Shown: positions 10,404 through 22,010 of the stretch, piece by piece
Layout of the letters: each line of letters opens with the position of its first letter
Numbering within the stretch: the stretch's first letter is position 1
Origin: Lactarius indigo
Lineage: Eukaryota; Basidiomycota; Agaricomycetes; Russulales; Russulaceae
Length of the DNA: 64,000 bases
Direction of reading: 5' to 3'
NCBI GenBank assembly: GCA_025766275.1
Contig: JAFKAC010000011.1
Coordinates: forward strand, 992,001 to 1,056,000
The notes under the pieces: generated by a model
What the model saw: only the letters and a program-made list of their open reading frames with translations
What the model was told of the DNA's origin: nothing
Database searches by the model: none
Translations under genes and position numbers: made by a program

Positions 10404-10787
10404 TGTTACACTACGTCTCGCACCTTACCTTTCTCGTTCCTTCTCGACCATTCTCCATGTTTCCTAACGTCCTTCCAACTTGTTGACTCACACTTTCTGT
10501 ATGATTCAAAGGACGTTCTCGTAGCTTCCATATGACTCCTAGCAATAGTACTTAAGGACGAGTTTCCATGTACTCAGAGCGTTAAGCTCGACTTACTGTA
10601 TTCAACTGCAGTAACCTCTCGTATAAACATCTTTTGGCTTCACGAACTCGAACGATCGCTCATCATTGACTCACGATTCCCCTCTCATCTTGTGCATCAT
10701 CACTCCGCCGTCTGATTGTCGGCATTATCCAAACTCCGATTCGATCTCCGACTCGAATCCAAATGATACGCCTTACTGCGCATAACA
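10404..10787 (+). repeat. 3' LTR of the outer element
   Basis: About 384 bp from TGTTACACTACG to GCGCATAACA. The ends TGTTA/TAACA are inverted, as for LTRs, and the start follows the polypurine tract. The partner LTR lies outside the window, so length and the expected target repeat (ATAGG after it) cannot be checked. Confidence 0.75.
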
Positions 10788-11023
10788 ATAGGTCATATTA
10801 TAAAAACATATGTGGGAGAAACATACTACAGTAAGATGGTGAGGTAATTTTTTCTCCTTGCGTATAGCCAGTCAAATCGGATGCCTCCACTCCATTGACA
10901 CACTGATTTTTTTAAAAAAAAAAGTTAGCCGTGACAGTCTCGAGACAAGCGGGCATCAATGCATTCACCTATGAGGCAACTTGTGGTGGCACAACCGCGA
11001 GAACAAAGAGATATGTTATATTA

Positions 11024-11304
11024 CAGCAAAATCCAAAATGGGGGCCCCTTGAGTAAAAATGGACGACAGCTGACCTCCAAATTTGACGTGCGGGGTTCAT
11101 AGTTAAGTGTAGTCTAAAATTCCTGGGAAATTTAGTATCTCACAAATATATAGTTATAAAATAGTTATCCAGGGTATAAAATAGTTATTTCAGCAAAGGG
11201 CCGGCAAAGTTAAGGTTATCCCACTTAACAGAACACCCTTTCAGGCTCAGCCTGTACGCTTATTGTGGTCGGTCGCAAGGGGCCCCCCATTTTGGATTTT
11301 GCTG
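11024..11304. mobile_element. 281-bp MITE with TA target duplication
   Basis: Near-perfect inverted ends (left begins CAGCAAAATCCAAAATGG, right is its complement; about 28-30 bp, differing by one G) flanked by TA on both sides. The other copy of the repeat unit lacks this block at the matching place. TA duplication and short size suggest a Tc1/mariner-mobilised, non-coding element. Confidence 0.85.
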
Positions 11305-11640
11305 TAGGGTGGTTCTACATTATACAGTACATACGCACGCAACAGGAGTCTACTTTAAAAACAGATATGAAGACTGTGATATAATGAGGTAGATAAATCG
11401 ATGAGCGCGCATTAGTACAGTAAGTTAGCATCAGGGGTCAAATCTAGTTATTAGCAAGAGAACAATTTTGCAATGATTCTATTATTCCGGTGTCTGAAAG
11501 CCGCGTAGCAGTTCGTGGGTGTCAATGAACTCGATCATATCATGGCCACGGAGGACACGGATCCCTAACGCGACCACTGGGCAGAGCTCGTCGCTGTGGA
11601 CCTTCAGAAGGTGTGCTTTTACCTTGTAGGCACGAGTCCA

Positions 11641-11648
11641 CTCGTAGG
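11641..11648. repeat. 8-bp target duplication CTCGTAGG (left)
   Basis: CTCGTAGG adjoins the left end and recurs at 18175-18182 at the right end. The intact copy of the gene has a single similar site (CTCATAGT at about 22830). Confidence 0.92.
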
Positions 11649-11820
11649 AGGCCCCCTGAAAGCCGTAAGGGAGGTTGAATACGAAAATCACGGATTTTGG
11701 ACCAATATTGGTGGACAGAGAACCTCCCTAAAATGGGCATTTGGTAGTGGATTCCGTATTTGACCTTCGCGCTTGGCCTAAAAGAGTGCGAAAAGTAGTG
11801 GACGGGCGTATCAAACCTCA
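11649..11820. repeat. Left TIR and subterminal repeats
   Basis: The inverted repeat is 11649-11683. Behind it are imperfect copies of GTGGAC...AACCTC (11711-11726), GTAGTGGATTCCGTATTTGACCT (about 11744-11766) and GTAGTGGACGGGCGTATC (from 11795). Such arrays usually bind transposase. Confidence 0.7.
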
Positions 11821-11871
11821 AAAAACCCAATAAATTCGGAATAAAACCAAATAAAATACAGGAAATCGTTT

Positions 11872-14800
11872 TCATGATTCCTCGTCCTTTGAGGAAGATG
11901 ATTTTGCTTGGAGGCTACGGACAGACCCAGTAATCGACAACTTTGATGTAAGTAGCTTCCCAAATACAGTATCCATAAAGAGGGCATTGATCTCGATATT
12001 GCTACCAGTTCTTGAGGCAATGCCAACAGGTAGGGCATAGAGAAATGATGTTGAAGGAATGTGTGCGAAACGAGGTAGTGCCAGATGCGAAGATGGGCCG
12101 TGAATAGCCTTGAACAGACAGCGCTGACCAAGGCTTTGACGCCAGAGTTGGACAACCATATACGAGATGAGGCCAATGTTCCGACACTCTCCAACCCAAG
12201 CATGTCGTGCGGCCTTCCCACCTCCCTTCTCGTACATAGTCAGCACTAGATAATAAATTGATTAGGACCACGGAATATCAGAGAATAAACAGCACGGCAT
12301 AATACCTTGACAAACCATAAGGTCATTTTCGATTGAGGCAATCCCGTATGAGCCTCGCTGAAGCATGGTCAGCGCGTTCACCTTGGCAGTTGAAAGGTCT
12401 TCGGAAAGCACTAGGCCAGCAAAGGCTGTTCGACGCTTCTTTACAACCTGTATTGGTTGAATACTGTTGGTCATGAATTGCATCGCAAACTACCAGGGAG
12501 ACTCACCAAATTTGCTGCCTTTTGAGCTACTTCCAAGGCATTGGCACTATTCCCGCTCTTGTGCTTGTTCTGGGTGCTTGAGAGGCTCAGAGAAGGGGAA
12601 TAAAGCCCAGGAGTTTTTGTCCATCGAATCTGCCGGTTGAGACCTGTACTTGAACCTGTGTTCTTCTCCTCACCATCAACTGTGTTCACGATGTCACGGA
12701 TTTTCTGTGCAAGGAGACGGTGCTCAGATATTGGGTCCTCTGATGCACCTGGAGTTGGCTCGGACTCAGAGTGATGTCCTAATGGCTTAGTGTGGCTGTC
12801 ACGGTTGGCCAAACGGATACCTTTCTCAGCCTCTTTTGTCTGGTGGCGCCGTCGAATCTCCACAAGAAAAGAGATGGCATTCTCAGATAACTGTGTAAAG
12901 GGCATAGAACTTGTCGGGGGATCTTGGTTCCCAACTTGGACCCTGGGTGTGAATGTTGACTCGGAGTTGCCCAGCGATCCCTGCAAAACACTTTGAACAT
13001 GGGTGACCAGACCCTCCAGTATAGCCGGATCAGAATCTGGTAGTAAGTCGCTGGTGAGATTGTTAGTACCTTGCTGGACAAGAAGAAACCCTATGTGCGC
13101 ACAAGTTGTTAAAGTCTTGCAAGTTTAGGGCAGCGGCAGCAAATGTGTATTCATTCAAGCGTTTTCTGTTCTGAGTCATTTGTGAGCCACTACCTCCCAG
13201 GGAACGTGATGATGCTTCGAGAGCATCGAGGAGCTCCCTACGATCGGAAATTCTTGCATCTGTGTCACCAGTCATGGTCTTCGCTGTTGTCATCCGACTC
13301 AAAGTCTTCAGATACTGAACTTGCCGGCTGAGACTTGCGATCCATAAGAGTTTCACAAGGATCATAGCCAAGTAAGGACCACAAATATGTTGCCTCATCA
13401 TAAGCGACTTTGGCAAGTGTTTCAAGGGTTTGATCAGACGGAAACTGAGAGAACTGGTGTAGAGGGGTGTCATCATCTTGAAAGTAAGTATGAGAATATC
13501 CTGAGGCCGTTTCCCCGAAGCGTTGATATCTTGAGCGGCATGCTGCTTGAAGTCGAACTGTGAGCTTGGGGATCATTCGAAGGACATCGAGCATTGTGAA
13601 ATCAGAAATCAAAGTACGCATGAGGCCAAAGACGTGTTCATTAGACTCGCTTCCATGAGCCCAAGGCATCAAGGGAAATGGCCGATCCAAGGTGTCACGG
13701 TGGATGAGGATCAGACCTAGAAGGCCTGATATGAGAATATCGATGATATTGTCTGCGTCACGCGAAACAAAGTATCGTTGTTCGGTGTATCCACCTTCAT
13801 GGAGGAAAGACTTCCAGAGGTCCTTGAAAAACTTGGCACGTAGCACCATGATCACTCGTTCCACATGGGAAATAGTTCGACTCTGATATGCGTCAATAAG
13901 ATCACCAAAGACAAAAAGGTAGACCGTCAATCCAAGACTTGGGCTTTTCTTTCCAAGATGGTTGATGGTGTACGCAAGTGTTGCACTGGAAAAAAGACGC
14001 TCTGCAGCACGATCATCTTGACGGTCAAGATGCTCAACATCACGTCTATGAAGTGGGCTGTGGGCTGTGTCATCAGGTGATGTCATGGACTTGTTGGTAG
14101 AAGGTCGCATAACGTGCAAGTACAATAGCTCTTGCCCCAGAAAAAAGGTTGTTCCGGAGTGTCTTTCTACAGTGTTTTGAGTCCTGAATGACTGCCAGGA
14201 CTTGTCCAAATACTCGTAGAAGTGGTACTGTGATGGGCGGAGAGTGCCCATCTGGATGTTTGATGTGATGCTCATGAATTTCACCCTCCCCCTTTTGGAT
14301 GAGGTTCATGATCAGATCTTGACGTGCTTTGCGTTCAGATATTGCACCATCAGACCCAATAGAGATGACATGAAGTGGCTCTTCTTGTTTCATGAGGACC
14401 CGAAGAAGTTCTTCGTCCATCTGAGCCAAGGTAGAAGAATTAGTTGCAGATGATATGGCGGCCACAGCAACAATCAGAGGGGGGACATGGGAGAGAGGGA
14501 TCTGAAGAGTCCATAGACGGAGTTTTGCTGCCTTCACATGGCCCTCACATTCGAGTTGTTGGCGAAACTCATCAGCGTTATTGTGAACAACTTCTACTGG
14601 GTTGCCCACAAGCCCAATAGCAAACCATTTCTTCAGAACTGGGTCAAAGAAGGGGCGGATGGCCTCAAGAAGTGCAGTGTCGTCAACCCCAATGGCAAGA
14701 GGTCCATCCAGTGGGTAACCATAGTCAACACAGTACTGCCGTGCTCGTTGGTATGCACAAGGGGTGACACCTGGGCGGAAGATGGGAATCTTGGAGCGTA

Positions 14801-17714
14801 TTTGGTGGAAGCTTCGCTCAGTCCTCCCTCCAAAATGACCACGAAAAACACGATATGCTGCAGGGGAGATGCATAGAAGTTCATGGCACCATTCGTCAAA
14901 TGCTGGAGGGTAGCGCATCCCTTGAAGGCCATGCCCACGATTATGGCGCTCTGCCAGCGTAACCATTGCTGAGGTGAATTCAAGAAACCTTGGCTTGTCT
15001 TTGAATGTTCCGGCAGCAACTCCACGTGCAAATCGAAGCAACAGTTGGTCATGAGGTGCATCCTATGGAATTATGAGACCAGAGTGAGTATTCTGTGAAG
15101 AGCGACTCATGATTGTACTTTACCTTGTCAAATATTGTGCCTAAGCCAGAGTGTTTTGCACATATCTTCGCTATCTCAGCAGCCTGGTATAAGAGTGGTG
15201 TGAACTTCCGATTTACATCATCTGGGACATTGCGGTTTATTGCAGTCTGAAATGCACGGTTGCCTAGAAGAGCTTTGCAAGCACGGCATGGCTGAGGCTG
15301 TGCAGAGTTGTGGAAGACTTTCTGGAAACAAGGCTCTTCCCCGATTGCAAAAACACGCCTTCTCAGATGGTCCAGAGACCACCTGTGTGTGTGCACTTGT
15401 CCCACACGTACAGCCTGCTTCTGGTCTTCAGTGAGGTACTTGTATGGTGTTTTGTACATCTGTTCCGCCACAGCATCAATGCTGATACCACCAGCTGATG
15501 AGACAGTTGTCCGGAGAAGATAGTTTTCGATTCTTGGCTCATCATCCTCTGAAAGACCAGGGCAAGGCCACAGAGTTGTTGACTCGCCAAGGAGGCCACA
15601 TTTAGCTGATGAAGAGGAACTAGGTTGCTGAAGGAACACATAGTTTAAGCCTTTGTCGAGTGTGTGCATGCCAGCCACAGATGTGCGCGATTTACAGCGC
15701 TTGACATGGGACTTGTAGAGAGTGGTGTCGTAGACTGTGGCCATGCAAATTGTCTTGCCACATTTGACATGTAAAACATCACGAGCATATCTTGGGTTGA
15801 TGTCATCCACTTCTGACTGAGGGTCGATTTCCGTGATCTTCAATTTGAATGCGGCCCACTTGCGTTCATCACGTTGGAATGTCCCAGCCTTAACAGCCTT
15901 GTTTAGAGCGACTTTATTTGCAGCAGATCGCCCTGAGCCTGAGTTGTTTGGAGGGTGCCGAACCTGAGCTGCTGTGGGTTTGCAACTCTGGGACCTGGAG
16001 GGTGGTGACGCAGTAATTGACTGTATGTGAATTCGTTTTGGAGAGGGCTGTGATGGCTGATCCAGGTTGTGATTTGAACGCTTCCCTATGTGGACAGTAG
16101 GGAAGTATGAGCGTAGTCCCCTTTTTGCAGGTGCTGCTGCTGTTGCTGGACTCGGAGATGGTGGAGAAGACAACAAGCTATTGCCAGTGTCAGCAAGTCG
16201 AAGGTTGGGGGATGGTGAGCGTAGTTCATCCACTTCAATAAGCTGTGACTTGGATGTGTGTGATGTTGCAGATGTGAGTTCAGGCTGCTCGCTACTAGAG
16301 TCAGAAGACAAGTCTATTATATTGAGAGTTGCTATCGGAGGCAAGGGATGCGGGGACTCAGATATGAGGGATGAGAAGTTGACAGCGCATAGAGGGAGTT
16401 CAACACCAAGAGATGAAGGGACATGTTCCTAATACACGGAAACATTGTGAGTGTAAGCACAGTTGACCTGAATAAATGAGAACGTACGTTTTTTCCAATT
16501 TTGTGGCACATATGCATGATATCAAGGAATTCTCGAATGCGTAGCTGAGCACGGTTCTTCTCACACCAAAGTGCATCACCGAATATGCGATGCTTGATTG
16601 CATTGAGGGCGATAATCCCACATGAAAAGCTGTCAGTCTGTTGAGCGCACTGGAAGTTGTTGCCGAGACTGAAGGAACTTGATGGCAAGTGATAGTGTAG
16701 CCATCTCCGAACTCCAGCAACAAGAGTTGAGGGGGGGCAACGACCTAAGGAGTCTGCCCACTCCAATGTTCCCCGGGATGTGACAGAGATTGCAGCCCAA
16801 TGACCTGGGGGGGAGTACGCTATAAACACAACCTCCCCATCTGGATGATAGCGTGCAAGATGAGCGCCAGCGAGTCGAAGATCTTGTGGAGCATGCATAT
16901 TATAAACATGTGGTGTCAAAGCATCGTGTGGCGATTTCTTGTTATGCAGGAGGGGTGCCGAATCCAGCAGTTCCCAGAGTATAGTGGTACCAATGAGATA
17001 CTGACATTGCTTGTGGCCACTACGCTGACGAACCGTAATTGATGAAAGCGCCATGTCAATCTGGCTGCTGGAAAGCCAGCCATCTGACAGAAAAGTGGTC
17101 ATCTCCCGAAATGTAAGGCGTGAGCGGAGAAGTTGTAGATCTGCTTTCCAAGGAGTGCCCTCCAAAATGAGACGTACTTCACGAACCTCCTTGTCAAGAG
17201 GGTGGTCCCGTGCAGCCTTTTCGAGCCATCGCAAAGCTGCTTCCCACTCTTGTTTCGTGTGTATGATCTCTGTGAGTGAAGTCCAGAACGCAATGAGCTC
17301 AAATGAAAAGAATGACGTTGAGTTTTTGCATGTCCAATCCACAATTGATAGCTTTCCATCCAGCATTGCTTGTCTTGCAGCACTGCGGAGTCCTTTAACA
17401 AACGTTGCTGGAGGAACTGGGCGAGAAAGATAAATGATGACGCTTTCAGTCGGTGGGTGGTTGGAAAAGCATCGTTCTGGCCCCATTGAGGGAAAAACAC
17501 TTGAGTGCGTTGGGAGACATAGCTCGAGGAGTTCGGAAACTGAGAGACCATCTGATGGGAGCACTGCACGTGTGCCTGCTGTCAGCGTAAGGCGTCGTGT
17601 GAGTTCTTGTTCGGCTTCTAAAGGAGTATTGTTGGGCTCATTTGCACTGGTTTCGAGGAGACATGTGTTGCCTGAAAGAGAGGGTACATGGTGTGAAGAT
17701 AGAGTGTCGTGCAT
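11872..17714 (-). CDS. Ulp1-like protease / P-like transposase fusion gene
   Basis: Exons (minus): 17714-16488, 16428-15124, 15062 to about 14085, then three frame changes (about 14085, 13295, 13085), then to 12507, 12447-12306 and 12245-11872. The introns (59-61 nt) are canonical and phase-consistent, so the protease exon splices in frame into the transposase. The N-terminus (to residue 409) is a C48 cysteine protease: FLSDGWLSSSQID, GHW (H305), WADS (D321), Q359, and SFSCG (C365). The middle has a Ser/Pro-rich linker and a C-x4-C-x12-H-x3-C finger. The C-terminal half is transposase: GVDDTALL, ISIGSDG, QDSKHCRKTLRNNLF, SNEHVFGLMR. The frame changes are each one extra base, so this copy is either broken or carries residual sequencing errors. 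Confidence 0.75.
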
Positions 17715-17974
17715 CTCAGTGATCTCAGACAGTCGTCAGATGGACTCGGAGAGGGTGTAGTACACCAATTAATTAGCATATCGCAGAACAGATATACAGG
17801 AAACAAAACAAAGAGACAGTTTGAGTGTGTCAACGGATTGTGGAAATAGACTAGTAGACACGGAGTGGACACCGGGAGGCACTCAGCAGGTCACATCTGC
17901 AGCTGAATGGGAGGCAGAAAAATGTGAATCATTTTGTGACGTGGATAGACTACGCACCAAGGGAATTGTGGTGT

Positions 17975-18174
17975 GTGGTGGACACAGTATCCAACCTATT
18001 GTTCCGGGTCATCGATGGGGCCTCATAGTAGTGGACAATCGTATCCGAGATGAGACCACTCTGAGGGGGGTCAAGTAGTGGACACCTGCGAGACCCGTAT
18101 CAAAGCTCATGCCCAAAAAAGGAAGGTCTGTGGTGGACGCGTATTCAACCTCACTTGGAGCTTTCAGGGGGCCT
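17975..18174. repeat. Right TIR and subterminal repeats
   Basis: The inverted repeat is 18140-18174. Inside it are four imperfect motif copies: GTGGACACAGTATCCAACCT (near 17978), GTGGACAATCGTATCCGAG (18030), GTGGACACCTGCGAGACCCG (18077) and GTGGACGCGTATTCAACCTC (18133). They are in the opposite sense to the terminal motif on the left. Confidence 0.7.
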
Positions 18175-18182
18175 CTCGTAGG
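18175..18182. repeat. 8-bp target duplication CTCGTAGG (right)
   Basis: Exact match to 11641-11648; host zinc-finger sequence continues behind it. Confidence 0.92.
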
Positions 18183-19990
18183 GGCATAGTGGGCACTGGC
18201 GCGGCGATCCGTGTACGTCCCTAACATGTCGCATGAGTTCTTGACGTCGTTTGAACCTTGTATTGCAATGTCCACAGCCGTACCGCCTTCCACCAGACAC
18301 ACAGCACTGCCCGGGTAGCTCGGCTTTCTGGGCGTTTGTAAATGCCATTGTCTTGAGAGGTGAAAATCGGGCCGCATAGCCGGGGTGGGCTTGCAGATTC
18401 CAAAGTTGGGCTGTGCTTGCTTCGCGGTGTGGCGAACCAGGTGGTCGTTGCTGATCCACAGTGGCCAACACGGATCTGGATTGTATGGTAGCATTGACGG
18501 CCTAAATATGCTTGCGTCAGTGAATTCGAATGCATGGACGTGATGGGCCCCTCACCTGGGAATGTGTCACAAAGGTTCTTTCATATGGGCTCAGCATATG
18601 CGCATTCCGCAACCCCCAGAGGCGAGAGCTCGCGCCTGGTGTGATTGAAGACATTTCAGGATATGGAGTCACGACGGGGGATGAGTGAGTTAAGTAGGCC
18701 CACACCCAGGCCGTCCGCGATTGTTTTAAGAGTTTTGAAGTACACTGGTGCCTCGTCGCGTATCCGCCTCTGTACCCGTTGTCTGCGCTTCCCACATTTG
18801 TATCAAAAACGAAAAATAAATAAATTGAAGAACAGTAGCACCGCAACAGGCAAGGAAGGTTTTGAGATGCTCCGTTGAGGCATATCCGAGCAAAACCATG
18901 ATTTGAGACAATCATTTCTTGGGTTTCAGTCGAATGGCACGCCGTGTGATGGTGCCCTCCTAGACCTAGAGCCCAATTCCAGATGGTCAGTTGACATTCT
19001 CTAGGTTACCCGATTTTCCAACAGTTCAGTGAGTAAGAGCGACAATGGTGTAGGAAAGGGTAAACGCACCAGTGCCATTTCTGAACCGGACATGTACAGA
19101 TTTGATGACGGCGCGGTATCTGCGCCAGCAGTTTTTGTTCTCCCGCTGAGGGATCGCTTATTGTTAGGCGGCTCCCACCCAAGGAGAACAGAAGCCCGAT
19201 GAGGACGGACATAGACAAGTGATGATGGGTCGGTGATACAAAGGTTGTAGGGCACCCACAATCCCTTGTGTCCACTTCCGCGCTGAGAAAACCAGAGAAA
19301 ACCAGAGAATCGGTCAGCTAGGTAGAAGTGGGACCGAAGGTTGAACAAGTAGGACTAATGCCAAGCACATATCTTCCTTGTACCTGTCGGTTGTCGCACG
19401 CTCTGCTCCGACGCCGCATTGCCACTAATGCCCACTCCTGAGACTTACGTCTGTTGGAGGCATACCAGGGTTGGATGCGCATTACAACAACACTTCCACC
19501 GTCATTCGATCATACTAGCTTTGTTGCTTCCTTTAACGAGTGAAACTTGAAAGTACAACGGTTAGAACCTGAGGTAAATTGTCGAGTACCACTTGGTGAC
19601 TCATACACCCGTGGGCGCATGATGGCGCGAGGTCGTGACGTCCACCACTCATCTCGTCAATGAGCACCGGGTACCTGTACCACTCAATTAACGGTTCAAA
19701 GAAAATAAAACCACTACACTGGCTTACGAAAGGCACTAATCCCCATGTCATACATCCTGACTCTCCTTATCTTATAAACCGCCTGTGCCACAGGTTTGTC
19801 ATGTCTCCGGTCATGTCAACAAACCGACTTCCGAGAAGCGGAGGGCAACTCAACGCAGTGCAATCCTGTTGAAGAGTGCAACGGCTCCAGCGGGAGAACG
19901 AAAAGATTGTCCACATATAGGAGAATGAAGGCGGAAACAATGGTGCAAATGCTGAGTGGGTGCTTAAGTACCATTTCCATGGACACCCGA

Positions 19991-20244
19991 ACATCGCACC
20001 CGACCATCGCACCTTGCATCGGGAACACCCGCACGTACATGAACAGCCACGCTTTGTCACGCCCCAATTTAGGAAGGATTGCTTGGTCGGGCTGCGCATT
20101 TGGCGTTGATCAATGGCACAAGGTGGCTTCAAGTTAGCTTCAGCTTCGCGCGACGGTAAAATGCAAAGTAGCATGAGACGTACTGTGAACATACACGTAC
20201 AGTCCGTACCAAGCCTGATAAGTCCATAAGTGACCAGTGACCAT
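19991..20244. other. Non-coding spacer
   Basis: Unique-looking sequence after the repeat unit. I see no gene, RNA or repeat. Confidence 0.4.
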
Positions 20245-20598
20245 TCATGCGCCGCCATGGCTTCCAAATATAGTGATAATTTCTGCCCTAAAGTCCTCAT
20301 AGGAGCGTGCGGGATCGCTAAGTCTGCACGCTGCCTTCCACAGCCCTTCCACAGCAACACTCGGATAATCGACAGCTGCTTGCTTCTTCTCTAGTGGGTC
20401 TGAAATACGGGGCCTCAAAAACAGGTACTCCAGGTCGTCAAAATGGTGCGAGATCTTGCAGGGATCTGTGCACCCAAGGAGTGCTTTTTTTTTATTGAAA
20501 AAAAAAACTAGCCAGAGGTGCCGCTCTCCTTGTGCCTGCATTGCAAGTCTTGAAATGGTATCCCGCAATTTTTTGAGGGTATTGCTAACTCGGGTCAC
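20245..20598 (-). pseudogene. Possible retroelement gag fragment
   Basis: A 117-codon frame with a pattern seen in basidiomycete gag proteins: DDLEYLFL, DPLEKKQAAVDY, then a W (GLWKAA) and ARSYEDFRAEIITIFG. There is no knuckle, pol or LTR next to it, and it has an inserted run of lysines/phenylalanines from a homopolymer. It may be a captured fragment; the assignment rests on motif pattern only. Confidence 0.35.
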
Positions 20599-20599
20599 T

Positions 20600-21765
20600 T
20601 CTGCAGAGGGGCACTTGCGGTTGAAAAAGTCGTGAAAATTGACCGCTAGTGGCCGCTAATAGAGGACAACGCTGGTTTTTTTTTTGGAATCCAAGGACAA
20701 CGCTAGTTGCTAGGGGGAAATACAGGGACCTGTGTTTGAGGAACCTGGAGTGAAGGGCGGCTAAACCCCCTGAAGGCCGGAAAGCGCCCGGGAATGAAGG
20801 GGAAGGGGATGACCCGAAACGGGCGGAAAATGTCACCGGGGAATGTCAAGTGTTGCGCGGCAAAAGCGCAGTCGGAAGTTGCTCCTAGAGGCTGAAAAGA
20901 CGAAAAAATACCCTGAGTAGTTACCAGAATGTCGAGCCTGGGAACACGGCGCCATGGGAAACCTCCAAACCAACCCTGGGGGGTGGTGCAGGCTCTAGAA
21001 TATGTGAAGCGTCGTGCGCGGTCTTGCGGGCCACCACGCGGCGCCAGATGTCATATACAGGGCCGCCGTGATCGCGAGCACGTCGGAGTTACATTGCTGC
21101 CAAGTGCGGCGAGCCCGGAAATAGCAATGGGCTGTACGGAGGCGAGGGAGAGCGGAAGCGAACGCTCACAATTCCGCTCGGCGCGTAACCTTGCAGAGGT
21201 GACCGTCGCAATCGGGGGGTCCGTCACACTTGAGTCGCTACGGCCGCGCGCGGGTGCAGCAAGCTTGGGGACGCGTCCTATGATCTACACTGAGTTCTCT
21301 GAAGTCAGAAACACAGGGGAAGATTCTCTCTTTGTAAAAGTTGTAAGTGTATGAAATATATGCAGAAGTGAGAATCAGGCTGGGCCAGGGACCAGGGGAC
21401 AATTGAAACACGTAGGATACTCTAAGTTATGTACAAAGTGTGGGAGTGCATTCACAGGCGGGAATGCAGCGAAGCGGGCGAGCGCAGAGAGTTTGGAAAG
21501 GGACCGTGCTAAACTTCAAAAACACTGTTTTAATTTCAAGGGCCAGAGAGCAGGTGTATCGCGTTCACTATAGTTGATACATCGGTTTCTATGTGATATG
21601 CGGTTCTTTGCACGGATTGTGGGTCGCTGGCATTTCGCCGATCATGTGTGATTGCCCCAGTTTTCACTGTGGGAGTAAGCACCATGGTGATTGTAGCGGT
21701 TGAAGGAGCCCAACTGCCACTGCAGTGGCCTTGCGTGCGTGGGTCGTCGTGACAAAAAAAAAAAA
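20600..21765. other. Intergenic DNA without recognisable genes
   Basis: The longest open frame (20929-21354, plus) is Arg/Ser/Gly-rich without domain-like features and is probably chance. A run of 18 A (21753-21770) borders repeat copy B and could be a poly-A end, but no retroposon body is clear. Confidence 0.5.
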
Positions 21766-22010
21766 AAAAAAGGTGGGAGAAACATACTATAATAGGAGGG
21801 TCAGCCTCCCGCGACCATGACATAGCCAATCGAACCGAATGCCACTTGATCCGCTCCATTAAAGCACACCCTTGAGCACACCAAGTTATTGGCCTCGAAA
21901 GTCAGGTAACCTACGCCAGGTACAAGTACAGTATAATGACATACTACGCGCCACCCTTGCTCATTGGAAATGAATACTAGCCACAGTGTGACGTCGATGT
22001 CTGCTCCCTG

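Larger units (their letters stand above)
11649..18174 (-). mobile_element. P-element-like DNA transposon with Ulp1 protease, 6.5 kb
   Basis: Terminal inverted repeats of about 35 bp (11649-11683 and 18140-18174; 31 of 35 match; both begin AGGCCCCCTGAAAGC) are bounded by an 8-bp direct repeat. Subterminal copies of a motif GTGGAC...GTATCNAACCT occur near both ends. The only gene runs on the minus strand from 17714 to 11872. The 8-bp duplication fits the P and hAT superfamilies. The transposase motifs (D...D, QDSKHCRKTLRNNLF, SNEHVFGLMR) resemble the P/THAP9 RNase H fold rather than hAT. Superfamily assignment is inferred from motifs. Confidence 0.85.
11482..18654 (-). pseudogene. C2H2 zinc-finger gene, copy A, disrupted by a transposon
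   Basis: Exon 1 (18654-18556) and the start of exon 2 (from 18500) encode a protein like that of the intact copy at 22640-23267: first finger CGHCNTRFKRRQ...H..DVH and the first half of the second (CPLCPYE). The frame stops at the transposon border (18174). It resumes on the other side at 11648 with EWTRAYKVKAHLLKVH and the C-terminal tail, ending at 11482. The transposon thus cut the second zinc finger, leaving an 8-bp duplication. Function unknown. Confidence 0.85.
10809..19990. repeat. Repeat unit, copy A (interrupted)
   Basis: Outside the inserted transposon (11649-18174) and MITE, this stretch is alignable by eye with 21770-24620. Shared landmarks are GTGGGAGAAACATACTA, TGAGCGCGCATTA, the C2H2 gene, ATTGAAGACATTTCAG, CATGTACAGATT and ACCGGGTACCTGTACC-like motifs. 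Similarity ends near 10809 (beside the outer LTR) and near 19990. I see no terminal repeats, so it may be a segmental duplication rather than a transposon. The only gene seen in it is the C2H2 gene; 18655-19990 is otherwise non-coding. Confidence 0.75.

Noticed and set aside
11649..18174. KDZ (Kyakuja-Dileera-Zisupton) transposon because of the Ulp1 domain and 8-bp duplication
   Set aside because: The KDZ cysteine clusters and typical KDZ transposase blocks are absent; QDSKHCRKTLRNNLF and SNEHVFGLMR fit the P-like pattern better. Profile search would decide.
20929..21354. 141-codon plus-strand open frame
   Set aside because: Arg/Ser/Gly-rich with no domain, intron or neighbour support; likely chance.
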